Source of the DNA: CAZHCG01 sp046484285
Lineage (GTDB): Bacteria > Myxococcota_A > Polyangia > JAAYKL01
NCBI GenBank assembly: GCA_046484285.1
Contig: JAWOBP010000007.1
Location: 1-47,846 of the forward strand
Length of the DNA: 47,846 bases
Direction: 5' to 3'
The translations under genes and the position numbers were made by a program. The notes beneath the pieces are model-generated. The model ran no database searches. It was given only the letters and a program-made list of their open reading frames with translations, and was not told where the DNA came from. How positions within the stretch are numbered: the first letter of the stretch is position 1; each line of letters starts with the position of its first letter. Shown piece after piece: positions 7,484 through 16,067 of the stretch.

Positions 7484-9628
7484 ATGGTTCGCATTGACGA
7501 GATATTGAACTCTTACACCTCGCGCCACGCCAATGGCGATACCTCTTCCATCCAGCGGGCGTACCTGTACGCCTCGCGAAAGCACGAGGGTCAGACCCGC
7601 CAATCCGGCGAGCCGTACATGGTTCACCCGATGACGGTGGCAAAGACCGTTGCCGAGTTGGGGCTGGACTCCGCCTCGGTCTGCGCCGCCCTGCTGCACG
7701 ACACTATCGAGGACACGGACACCACCCGGGAGGAGCTGGAGAGCATGTTCGGCGGCGACGTGGCCAGGCTGGTCGACGCGATGACCAAGCTGTCCAAGGT
7801 GCAGTTCACGCAGCGCCAGGAGCGCCAGGCCGAAAGCTTCCGCAAGATGCTGATCGCAACCGCCAAGGACATCCGCGTGCTGCTGATCAAGCTGGCGGAT
7901 CGCCTGCACAACATGTCCACGCTTGAGCACCTGGAGCCCGCCCGGCGGGAGCGGATCGCACAGGAGACGCGGGAGATCTACGCTCCGCTGGCCAACCGGC
8001 TCGGCATCTCGTGGCTGACCTCCGAGCTATACGACATGGCGTTCGCAGCGCTCGAGCCCGAGGACCACGCCGACCTCGCGGCGCGCGTGGCCAAGAAGAA
8101 GCGGGCGCGAGAGATCTACATAAAACGCACCATCTCCGAGCTGGAGAAATTCCTGGACGAGAATGGCTACGAGGCGCGCGTCTCGGGACGGCTCAAGAAC
8201 CTCTACTCCATCTACAACAAGGTGGTCTCCCAGAAGGTGGAATACGAAAAGGTCCACGACGCGATCGCCTTTCGCGTGATCTGCGAGTCCGAAGCCGACT
8301 GCTACGCCATCTTCGGGCTGATCCACTCGCGCTGGGTTCCAATTCCTGGACGGATCAAGGACTTCATCGCGATGCCCAAGCCCAACCACTACCAGTCCCT
8401 GCACACCACCGTGGTCGGCCTGGGCGGCGACCGGATGGAGATCCAGCTGCGCACCGAGCAGATGCACCGCGTCGCCGAGTACGGCGTCGCGGCCCACTGG
8501 CGCTACAAGGAGGGAAACGGCGAGGAATCGGACCGCGTCTACCACTGGTTGCGCGAGATGCTCGAACACCAAGACGGAACGCAGGACTCGGTGGAGTTCG
8601 TCGATTCGGTCAAGGTCGACCTGCTCACCGACGAGGTGTTCGTCTTCACGCCGGCGGGAGACGTCCAGTCGCTGCGCCGCGGGGCTACACCGCTCGACTT
8701 CGCCTACGCGATTCACACCGAGGTGGGCAACCGCTGCGCCGGCACGCGGGTCAACGGCGTGCAGGTCCCGTTCGACTCCGAGCTGCAAAACGGCGACTGG
8801 GTGGAGATCGTAACTTCCAAGACCCAGCGGCCATCGACCGACTGGCTGGAGATCGCCAAGACCAGCCGCGCGCGAAACAAGATTCGCTCCTTTCTGCGCG
8901 CCGAGCAGCGCGAGCAATCCCGACAGGTGGGACGCGACATCCTGGAAAAGGAGCTGCACAAGTACGGATGCTCGTACAAGCGCATGCTCAAGGCCGGAGA
9001 CGTGGAGCGCGTAGTCTCGGAGATGAAGCACAACTCGGTGGACGACCTGCTCGCCGCGCTCGGCTACGGCAAGCTCGACAAGCAGGCGGTCATCGAGCGC
9101 CTGCTGCCCGAGGAGAAGCGCGAACGGGTACCGCCCAAGGTCAAGGAAACCGCCCTGGAGAAGGTGATGCGCAAGGTGGCGCGCACCGACAACGGGATCG
9201 TGCTCGACGGCGTGGACAACCTGCTGGTCCGCTTCGCCCGTTGCTGCAATCCGCTGCCGGGAGAGGACATCATCGGCTATGTCAGCCGGGGACGCGGGAT
9301 CGTGGTCCACCGGCGCAACTGCAACAAGGCGGCGGCTCTCGACCCGGAGCGGCGCATCCCGGTGCAGTGGTCGTCCAAGGCCGTTTCCCAGCGGCCGGTC
9401 AAGCTCAAGGTGGTCACGACCAACCGGCCGGGCGTGCTGGCCGAGATGACGAACACCTTCCAGGGCAAGGGGATCAACATCGCCTCGGCGCACTGCGATA
9501 CCGACGGAGGCGAGCGCGCCGACAACTTCTTCACGTTCATGGTGAAGGATCTGGCCCAGCTCAACGACCTGATAAAGGCGTTGCGCCAACAGAAATCCGT
9601 GTACGAGGTGGGTCGCGTCCAGAACTGA
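7484..9628 (+). CDS. rsh: Bifunctional (p)ppGpp synthetase/hydrolase (RelA/SpoT)
   Basis: The 714-residue protein has the full Rel domain set. The hydrolase HD domain (residues about 20-190) carries YMVHP, LLHDTIEDT (H72-D73) and KLADRLHNMSTLEHL. The synthetase domain (about 240-350) carries GRIKDFIAMPKPNHYQSLH. TGS is at about 385-445 (DEVFVFTPAGDVQSLRRG), a conserved-Cys region at about 585-620 (RCCNPLPGEDIIGY), and a C-terminal ACT domain (VTTNRPGVLAEMTNTFQGKG). The hydrolase motifs look intact, so it should both make and break (p)ppGpp. GAGG stands six bases before the ATG. A DUF2007-like gene follows after 32 bp and is probably co-transcribed. This is probably the main stringent-response enzyme, but other copies elsewhere cannot be excluded. 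Confidence 0.97.
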   Translation: MVRIDEILNSYTSRHANGDTSSIQRAYLYASRKHEGQTRQSGEPYMVHPMTVAKTVAELGLDSASVCAALLHDTIEDTDTTREELESMFGGDVARLVDAMTKLSKVQFTQRQERQAESFRKMLIATAKDIRVLLIKLADRLHNMSTLEHLEPARRERIAQETREIYAPLANRLGISWLTSELYDMAFAALEPEDHADLAARVAKKKRAREIYIKRTISELEKFLDENGYEARVSGRLKNLYSIYNKVVSQKVEYEKVHDAIAFRVICESEADCYAIFGLIHSRWVPIPGRIKDFIAMPKPNHYQSLHTTVVGLGGDRMEIQLRTEQMHRVAEYGVAAHWRYKEGNGEESDRVYHWLREMLEHQDGTQDSVEFVDSVKVDLLTDEVFVFTPAGDVQSLRRGATPLDFAYAIHTEVGNRCAGTRVNGVQVPFDSELQNGDWVEIVTSKTQRPSTDWLEIAKTSRARNKIRSFLRAEQREQSRQVGRDILEKELHKYGCSYKRMLKAGDVERVVSEMKHNSVDDLLAALGYGKLDKQAVIERLLPEEKRERVPPKVKETALEKVMRKVARTDNGIVLDGVDNLLVRFARCCNPLPGEDIIGYVSRGRGIVVHRRNCNKAAALDPERRIPVQWSSKAVSQRPVKLKVVTTNRPGVLAEMTNTFQGKGINIASAHCDTDGGERADNFFTFMVKDLAQLNDLIKALRQQKSVYEVGRVQN

Positions 9629-9660
9629 ACGCGACCCGCCAGCCAACGAGGAGACCGTAG

Positions 9661-10023
9661 ATGACAAAAGAAAAGCAGCCCGACCCGGGCGACTACGTCC
9701 AACTCGCCAGCATCTCCGACCCGATGGAGGCCGAGCTGCTGGCCGTGTTCCTGGACAACCACGGACTGGAGTTCGGGATGACCGATCGCCACAGCGCCCC
9801 GGTACTGGGCGGCCTGACGCCGCAGGTGCAGCGGCCGGTCTCCTTCCTGGTGCCGGCCAACCGGCTCGAGCAAGGCCGCTCGCTGCTCGAGGAGTACGAG
9901 CGCCTGCAAGCGCGAGAGGCGGTCCCCTCCGAGTTCCCGCCGCCATACGAGCAAGGAGGGAAGCCCAAAGAAGGGGATCTCAGCGGAGAGAAAAGCTCCG
10001 ATAAGCCCGAGTCCGACGACTGA
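9661..10023 (+). CDS. DUF2007-like small cytosolic protein
   Basis: The 120-residue protein has no signal peptide or membrane segment. Its core (YVQLASISDPMEAELLAVFLDNHG through VPANRLEQGRSLLEEYE) has the 'transfer of effector' pattern seen in the DUF2007 putative signal-transducing family: a beta strand, a helix starting around EAELL, and a C-terminal helix A..LL.EY. The tail after residue 85 is charged and probably disordered. It follows the Rel gene by 32 bp with its own GAGGAG site, so it is likely in the same transcript. Function is unknown. A link to nutrient signalling is only suggested by position. Confidence 0.7.
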   Translation: MTKEKQPDPGDYVQLASISDPMEAELLAVFLDNHGLEFGMTDRHSAPVLGGLTPQVQRPVSFLVPANRLEQGRSLLEEYERLQAREAVPSEFPPPYEQGGKPKEGDLSGEKSSDKPESDD

Positions 10024-10123
10024 AAAGCCCTTCCAGGCACGCGAAAAAGGGGAGCCCTGCCGAATCGAAGGTTGCCGGCACGCTCCCAGTCGGGTTATTC
10101 CAATCTATCAAGGAGAAAAAGAC

Positions 10124-12325
10124 ATGAAGCACCTCACATGCACTTTCGCAATATTGATCACGGTCTTTGCGCTGTCCTCGGCCGGAGTTCAGGCATCCCC
10201 GCTGGACGCGGCCGCTCGCGCTTTTCTGGCCGAACACCCCGACGCGCGCTTGGTGGAATCGGACGCCGGAAACGGTTTCTACCTGGTCTACGGCTTCGCG
10301 CTCGAAACGGGCGATGACGATCTGGTCGAAGCCGCCGAGCGGTTTCTGGCCGATCACCGGGAGCTGCTGGGGCTCGACGGCCCGGAAACGACCGTCGAGC
10401 ACGCGCGCACCGTGGCGCATCGAGATCACCGCTACGTCAGGTTCGACCAGTCGATCGACGGCCGGCCGGTCTTCGGCGCCCGCGCGATCGTCCACATCGA
10501 TTCGGACGGCCGCATCATCAAGGTCAACTCCACCGCGGCTTCACCTCCGACGAGGCGTGGACCGGCCGCAATCGACGCGCAGGAGGCGATCTCCGCCGCG
10601 CTGGATCACCTGAATGGCGTCGGCGAAGCGGTCGGCGTCGCGGACGGCTACCTGCCGCTCCAGGGCGAGACCGTGCGCGTCTACCGGGTGCAGGCGTCCG
10701 CTCCCGGTCCGCACATGTGGGTGATCTTCGTCGACGCCACCAGCGGCTCGGTGATTCGCATGCACGACGCGATCCGGCGCCACCTGGCCAACGTCTACGC
10801 CGAAAACCCAGAAGTGGACTCCGAAAGGCACGAGGAGCTGCTGGAGAACATCGTCGCGGACGGCGAGCACGCCTACCACACGTACGGCGACTACATCCGG
10901 GTGGCGCGCTGCCTGAGCCTCAACAGCCAGACCGGCGAGTGCGACCAGTGGGAGCACCAGGCGCTGGCGACCGATGCCGACGGCTTCACCGGCGTCGAGC
11001 CGTTCGACGGAAACAACCAGCTGGACGACGGCTTCGCCGAGGTGCAGACCTACTACTCGCTCGACACCTACTACAGGTGGATGCGCGACGAGTTCGGCTT
11101 TTCGGCGCAGTTCGTCGACGCCGAGTCGATGGAGGCCGGCCAGTCGATCTGGATCTTCGTCAACGCCAACTTTGCCAACGGCTTCTTCCTCGGCTCCAGC
11201 GACTACTACGGAAACGCTGACATGATCGTGCTCGGACAGGGACAGCGCGACTTCTCCTACGACAACGACGTGACGCGCCACGAGTTCACACACGCCGTCT
11301 CCTCGCAAATCTTCAACAACGTCATGTACAACGTGGACAGCCTCGGCGTCGACATGTCGGGAACCGCGGTCGAGGAGGGGACCGCCGATTTCTTTCCCTG
11401 CTCGGTCCACGGCAACCCGGAGCTGGGCGAGTACATCGGCGTCTCGCGCAACGCGGACAACGACGCGCGCTGTCCCGAGGGCCTGATGGGCGAGGGGCAC
11501 CACGACGGGATGATCATCAGCGGAACGATGTGGTCGATCCGCGAGCAGATCGGCAACGACAAGGCCGTTCACCTGCACTTCGGAACGCTGGCGGGCAACA
11601 CGGTCATGGACTTCAACGACTACGGCGTATCGCTCGAGGCCCAGGCCTACGCGATGCAGGAAGACTCCGATCCGGATCTGCAGATCACGGCAGAGGAGTT
11701 CGCTCTCGTTCAGGACGAGATCGAAGTTCGCAACCTGAAACTCTGCAAGCGCGTGGTGCCGGTCGAGCCCGGCTCTCAGCACTTCCAGTACATGCCCTAC
11801 TCTTTCTCCTCGGACGGCACGCCTTCGTCGGTCCAGTACGAGATCAGCGCCGGCGAGGAGACCGAGGTTCTGACGCTGACGATCGAGCCGTTCGGAGACG
11901 CCTACGACGTCTACATCCGCGAGGGAGAGCCGATCTCTTTCTCCTGGTCCCAGAGCGGCTACTACCTCGACTGGGAGGCCGAGTACGACATGGCCTACGT
12001 CTACGAGGACGAGAAGATCGCCGAGGCGTCGGTCTCCAACATCACCGCTTTGCCGCTGCAGAAGAACACCGACTACTACTTCTCGATCGTCTGCAAGGGC
12101 AGCATGGCGGGCTACGGCTGTCAGAACCTGCTCGGCGCCACCCTCTCGGACGAGCCCGCCGTTCCCGACGACGAGGAAGAGGACGCCGGCCCGGACGACG
12201 GCGACGCGGGCCCGGACGACGGCGACGCGGGCGGCGGAAGCGGAGGCGGCGGAGACTGCGGCTGCCGCGCCGCCGGCTCCTCTCCGACGGCCGGCGTGCT
12301 GACCTCCCTGGCCTCCCTGCTCTGA
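10124..12325 (+). CDS. Secreted thermolysin/fungalysin-like zinc metalloprotease
   Basis: The 733-residue preproprotein has a Sec signal (FAILITVFALSSAGVQA) and an FTP/PepSY-type propeptide (about residues 25-210). The catalytic part contains HEFTHAVS (H386, E387, H390) and, about 30 residues on, AVEEGTADFF, whose Glu should be the third zinc ligand, followed by GTMWSIREQIG. This is the gluzincin layout of M4/M36 peptidases. A beta-rich C-terminal part follows, then a repeated acidic linker (two copies of DAGPDDGDAGPDD-like sequence) and an end reading GDCGCRAAGSSPTAGVLTSLASLL. That end resembles a MYXO-CTERM-like Cys/hydrophobic sorting tail but lacks the Arg cluster. AGGAG sits eight bases before the ATG. 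Likely exported, self-processed and surface-associated. Confidence 0.87.
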   Translation: MKHLTCTFAILITVFALSSAGVQASPLDAAARAFLAEHPDARLVESDAGNGFYLVYGFALETGDDDLVEAAERFLADHRELLGLDGPETTVEHARTVAHRDHRYVRFDQSIDGRPVFGARAIVHIDSDGRIIKVNSTAASPPTRRGPAAIDAQEAISAALDHLNGVGEAVGVADGYLPLQGETVRVYRVQASAPGPHMWVIFVDATSGSVIRMHDAIRRHLANVYAENPEVDSERHEELLENIVADGEHAYHTYGDYIRVARCLSLNSQTGECDQWEHQALATDADGFTGVEPFDGNNQLDDGFAEVQTYYSLDTYYRWMRDEFGFSAQFVDAESMEAGQSIWIFVNANFANGFFLGSSDYYGNADMIVLGQGQRDFSYDNDVTRHEFTHAVSSQIFNNVMYNVDSLGVDMSGTAVEEGTADFFPCSVHGNPELGEYIGVSRNADNDARCPEGLMGEGHHDGMIISGTMWSIREQIGNDKAVHLHFGTLAGNTVMDFNDYGVSLEAQAYAMQEDSDPDLQITAEEFALVQDEIEVRNLKLCKRVVPVEPGSQHFQYMPYSFSSDGTPSSVQYEISAGEETEVLTLTIEPFGDAYDVYIREGEPISFSWSQSGYYLDWEAEYDMAYVYEDEKIAEASVSNITALPLQKNTDYYFSIVCKGSMAGYGCQNLLGATLSDEPAVPDDEEEDAGPDDGDAGPDDGDAGGGSGGGGDCGCRAAGSSPTAGVLTSLASLL

Positions 12326-12476
12326 GCCGCGATCGAGCTGTCTTGATTTCCGCTTTGCAGCCGGCCGGAACAAGCCCCGGTCCGCCGCGCGTTCCACCTC
12401 TGCAAGGGTCGTTTTCTGGACAAAGGCGATCCTCGGGATCGATGCTTGAAAACGAACGCTGCGAGGAGACGGCGAA

Positions 12477-14264
12477 GTGGCGGCCAAGAAGAAACCCAAC
12501 AAAAAGCGACGACCGCGCAAGCCCGCGCGCGCCAGCCGGATCAAGACGATGCTGCTGGCCCTGTCTCTCGGCGGTCTTTCCGCCGCGGGCCTGTGGCGCT
12601 GCCTGGGCGGCGAGGCCGAGCCGGCTGCCGAGTCGCTCGCTCCGCCGCCGGTGCCCGAAGAGGTCGACCTGGGCGAGGGCGTGAAGCCGGATCCCACGTT
12701 GATCAACGAGCGCGAGCTGCTACGTGCCGAAAAGCGCTCGGCCCAGCAGGAGCCGGAGGCCCCGTCCGACGAGCGGGAGGAGCCCGAATCGGAAGAGGGT
12801 AGTGAGCCGATCGCGGAAAAATCCTTGGAGGATCTCTTTCCCCTGCACGGCGTGGCCTACCACTTTCACACTCAGATCCGCTCCGCCCCGGAGCCGGACG
12901 CGCGCGTGATCGGTTACGCCCGCCGCGGAACCACCTTCCGCCTGGGAGAAAACATATCGACCGAGGGCTGCCGGCGCGGCTGGCACGAGCTGAGCGGCGG
13001 CGGCTACGTCTGCGACGGCGCAGGCGTGACCGTGGACGACGAGCCGGTCGGCTTCGCCCCCTCCCCGCCGCCGGCCAGTCTCGACCGCGCGCTGCCCTAC
13101 GACTACATGTACGCCAGAAAAAACGGCGTCCCCGAGTACTGGCGAATCCCGACCGCCGAGGAGATCGAGCGGACCGAGGCGGTCTTCGAACGAATCGAGC
13201 GGCTCGAGTCGGGCGAATATCCCTCGAGCGCTTCCGGCTCCGCAGAGGATCTCGACCGCGGCTCCCTGGACGATGCGCTGGCCCGAGCCGCGGCGATCGC
13301 GGCCGACGGCGGCGCGCCGGACGGCGGGGTGGTGGTCGCGGACGCCGGCCCGCCCCCCGCGCCGCCGGTCGCTGGCGAGGAAGGCTCCTCGACCGAAGTC
13401 GACGCCGGCGACGGCGGAGCCGCCGACCCGTACGAGCTGCCGCGGTACGTCCACCTGCGGATGGCCAAGGGCTACTACGTCAGCATCGACGGCGTCGCGG
13501 TCTCGGAGGAGGGAGACGCCTACCGCCGCACAGTGCGCGGCCGCTACATCCCCAAGGACTCGCTCTACCCGGCCTCGCCGAGCGAGATGAGCGGCGTGCT
13601 GCTCGGCGACGAACTGGAGCTACCGCTGGCGTTCGTGGTGCGCGGCGGAGTCAGCCTGCTGCGCCGCGAGGAAGGCGGCGACCGGTTGCTGAAGGAAAAG
13701 CGCGCCTCGCGCTACACCGCCCTGCCCTACCTGGGAGAGCTGAAGCGCAGGGGACGGCGCTACGCGCAGGTCGGCGAGGATCTGTACGTATTGGGCCGCA
13801 CCGTGGCCGTGGCTCGCCGCGCCGATCCCCCCGAGGAGCTGGAGCCCGGCGAGCGCTGGATCGACATCGATCTCTCCGAGCAGGTCCTGGTCGCCTACGA
13901 GGACGAGCTGCCCGTCTTCGCCACGCTGATCTCGTCGGGCCGCGAGGGCTACGAGACCCCCAGCGGCGAGTTCCGCATCTACGGCAAGCACGTCTCGATC
14001 ACAATGGACGACCCCGAGGCCGGCGAGGAGGCCTACTCGATCGAGGACGTCCCCTGGACGCAGTACTTCGAGAAGGGCTTCGCCCTGCACGCCGCCTTCT
14101 GGCACGACCGCTTCGGCCGCGTGCGCTCACACGGCTGCGTCAACCTCTCGCCCGCCGACGCCCACCGGCTCTTCTTCTGGACCACCCCCGACCTCCCGGA
14201 CGGCTACCACGGCGTGGTCGCCACCCGGGACGACCCCGGCACGAAAGTGGTGATCCACCAGTAG
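12477..14264 (+). CDS. L,D-transpeptidase (YkuD) with SH3-like domain
   Basis: This 595-residue protein starts with GTG (GAGGAG eight bases upstream). A very basic cytosolic head (KKKPNKKRRPRKPARASR) precedes a membrane segment (TMLLALSLGGLSAAGLW). After a Glu/Pro-rich linker comes an SH3b-like domain (about residues 120-185, RSAPEPDARVIGYARRGTTF). An Ala/Gly/Asp linker follows, then a central beta domain. The C-terminal YkuD domain (about 460-590) carries VLVAYEDELPVFATLISSG, TPSGEFRIYGKH and the catalytic SHGCVNLSPADA with H552 and C554. YkuD enzymes make 3-3 peptidoglycan cross-links or attach proteins to peptidoglycan. Single-gene transcription is likely. Confidence 0.93.
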   Translation: MAAKKKPNKKRRPRKPARASRIKTMLLALSLGGLSAAGLWRCLGGEAEPAAESLAPPPVPEEVDLGEGVKPDPTLINERELLRAEKRSAQQEPEAPSDEREEPESEEGSEPIAEKSLEDLFPLHGVAYHFHTQIRSAPEPDARVIGYARRGTTFRLGENISTEGCRRGWHELSGGGYVCDGAGVTVDDEPVGFAPSPPPASLDRALPYDYMYARKNGVPEYWRIPTAEEIERTEAVFERIERLESGEYPSSASGSAEDLDRGSLDDALARAAAIAADGGAPDGGVVVADAGPPPAPPVAGEEGSSTEVDAGDGGAADPYELPRYVHLRMAKGYYVSIDGVAVSEEGDAYRRTVRGRYIPKDSLYPASPSEMSGVLLGDELELPLAFVVRGGVSLLRREEGGDRLLKEKRASRYTALPYLGELKRRGRRYAQVGEDLYVLGRTVAVARRADPPEELEPGERWIDIDLSEQVLVAYEDELPVFATLISSGREGYETPSGEFRIYGKHVSITMDDPEAGEEAYSIEDVPWTQYFEKGFALHAAFWHDRFGRVRSHGCVNLSPADAHRLFFWTTPDLPDGYHGVVATRDDPGTKVVIHQ

Positions 14265-14347
14265 GGCTTTTCGCGGTCGCCCAGCCCTCGACCTCGGGCC
14301 ACCCCGCCAAGCCTCGGCCCCGAGCATCCCCGGAACACGACGTGGCG

Positions 14348-14450
14348 CGATCCATGTGCGAACCATGCGAACCATGCGATCCATGTGGGGACTGAATGGA
14401 TCCCATGCGATCCATGTGGGGACTGAATGGATCAGCTCGAAATCATTGAT
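14348..14450 (+). repeat. Local repeat cluster GCGATCCATGTGGGG-ACTGAATGGATC
   Basis: Two near-identical copies, at about 14376-14402 and 14407-14433, each carry GATCCA...TGGATC as a 6-bp inverted repeat around GTGGGGACTGAA. Degenerate GCGAACCAT units precede them. The last copy continues into AGCTCGAAATCATTG, which returns almost unchanged near 15920. See the matching copy at 15895-15935. Confidence 0.7.
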
Positions 14451-14530
14451 CAAGACAGAATTGGCAATTTTGATTTCCCGACCCGTAGAAAGCCCACCCG
14501 CAGGGATGTGAATCGTGGTATCGTGAATTC

Positions 14531-15879
14531 ATGAGACTGATGGAGTTTCGACTCCGGGCCGTGGGGCTCTTGCCCTCGATGGCAGCCGGCCGCCTGCTGG
14601 GACCAATCCTGGGCGCGGTCCTGCTCGCGGCGTGCGGATCCGAGCGGGTGGAATCCGGGTCGAACGAGCCGGCAGAGCCGAGAGCAATCCAGCCCGATCC
14701 GGCACTGACAGAAGATCGCGATGCCTCGTTCGAACCGCCGCCGGCCGAGCGCGACTGGTTCGCCGACCTGCCGGAGATGGGAAACTCTCCGATCAGACCG
14801 CTGGTCTACGCGATTTTCGACGAGAAGACGGTGATTCGAAAGGCGCCATCGCTCGAGGCAGCGGGTGTCGCCGCGCTCCGTGCACCGGACGAGTGGGACC
14901 CGTTCCTCGCCAGCACGGGAAATGGAGCCGGACACGGCGTGCTGGCCCGCGTTTTCCAGCGCGAGGGACGATATCTCCTGGTGGAGACGCACCCGGAGAG
15001 AGTCCGAGGAGCGCCTTGCCATCCGATGCGGCGCTTCTCTCCATACAGCCTTCGCGGCTACGTGGAGACGGATCGCGCGCTGATCGTGCTCAAAAAAGAG
15101 GTGGATCTCTCTTTTGACGACGGCACCTCTCTGCATCTCCCGGCCGGTGTTGTCTTGCGTCCTTCCGGGAACCGGTTCGCTCCTGTTCTGCGAGGATTCC
15201 ATCTAGTTCCACCCCCGAGCGGTGTCACAGCGGGTCGCTGGTTCCACGCAGAGACCGGCGCCTCCGCCGGGCGGAGCGAAGAGCAGAGTGAAAAGGTACC
15301 GCCGCTCGTCGAAACCCCGCTGACGCTCGTTCTGGATGGCGGCAAGTCCGGAGTGCGGATCGAGCGGGCACGCTATACCCTGAATCGAGCAGAGCCGGTT
15401 CCCGGGCTAGAAACGATCCAGAACGAATGCTTCCGGATCACCGGCAGGCGACCTTCTCGGGCGAAAAAAAAAGCCCTGCTCGAAACAGCTCCGATCGGCC
15501 TGGGAAACACACTGAGAATCGGTTACGGCGGCGGCGGATCGTGCTCTTGGTCCTCGGGGACGCCGAGCTCGTCCGGCTGACGGCCCGAGGTCCACTGGGG
15601 CGGGAGATCGTTCGCCGTATCGTCGCCCGCCGCCTCAACGAGCTGCGCTACTGCCAAAGACGGGAGCGCGCCCGGGGCCGGCCCACAAAAGGGAAGATCG
15701 CCATCTCCTTCACCATCGAGCCGGACGGTTCAGCGGACAGCGTCGAGACAACCGGCTCGACCACTACGAACACGAACCTCGAAGCGTGCGTCGAGCAGGC
15801 TCCGACACGCTGGCGGTTCCCGCAGGCGAAAAACACCACCGCGGTCGGCCTGGAAACAAGCTTCTCCGGTCTGCATTGA
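14531..15879 (+). pseudogene. AgmX/PglI-type lipoprotein interrupted by a frameshift
   Basis: The first frame (14531-15580) encodes a lipoprotein signal (GPILGAVLLAAC), an SH3-like region (VIRKAPSLEAAGVAALRAPD) and a Gly linker (IGLGNTLRIGYGGGG), then ends off-pattern. The frame one base back continues at about 15540-15879 with GREIVRRIVARRLNELRYC, IAISFTIEPDGSADSVE and TRWRFPQAKN. That is the AgmX/PglI C-terminal domain that normally follows such a Gly linker. One missing base between about 15528 and 15560 joins the two, for example a fifth G in the GGGG run at 15556-15559. AgmX-type proteins belong to motility and envelope machineries in myxobacteria. The family call for the tail is good; the status could be true mutation, programmed frameshift or sequencing error. 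Confidence 0.75.
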
Positions 15880-15894
15880 TCCGCTTTGATCCGT

Positions 15895-15935
15895 GATCCG
15901 CGTGGGGGGTGAATGGATCAAAGCGAAATCATTGC
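15895..15935 (+). repeat. Second copy of the GATCC-TGTGGGG-TGAATGGATC repeat
   Basis: GATCCGCGTGGGGGGTGAAT followed by GGATCAAAGCGAAATCATTG matches the copy at 14409-14446 at about 34 of 40 positions. The two copies are direct repeats bounding the AgmX-type gene. Confidence 0.65.
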
Positions 15936-15969
15936 GTTTCTCGGTCTCCGAACAAAAGACGCCCCGGTT

Positions 15970-15999
15970 TTGGGAATCGCGGCTTCGATGCTGTATATT
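15970..15999 (+). promoter_or_regulatory. Predicted promoter of parC
   Basis: TTGGGA (15970-15975) and TATATT (15994-15999) are 18 bp apart, about 70 bp upstream of the parC start. Prediction only. Confidence 0.4.
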
Positions 16000-16067
16000 C
16001 GCTCAGTGTTCGGCCGCGGTGGGTTGCGGCCGACCGATTCTGCTCGATTGGGAGGCGGAGGAAGACG

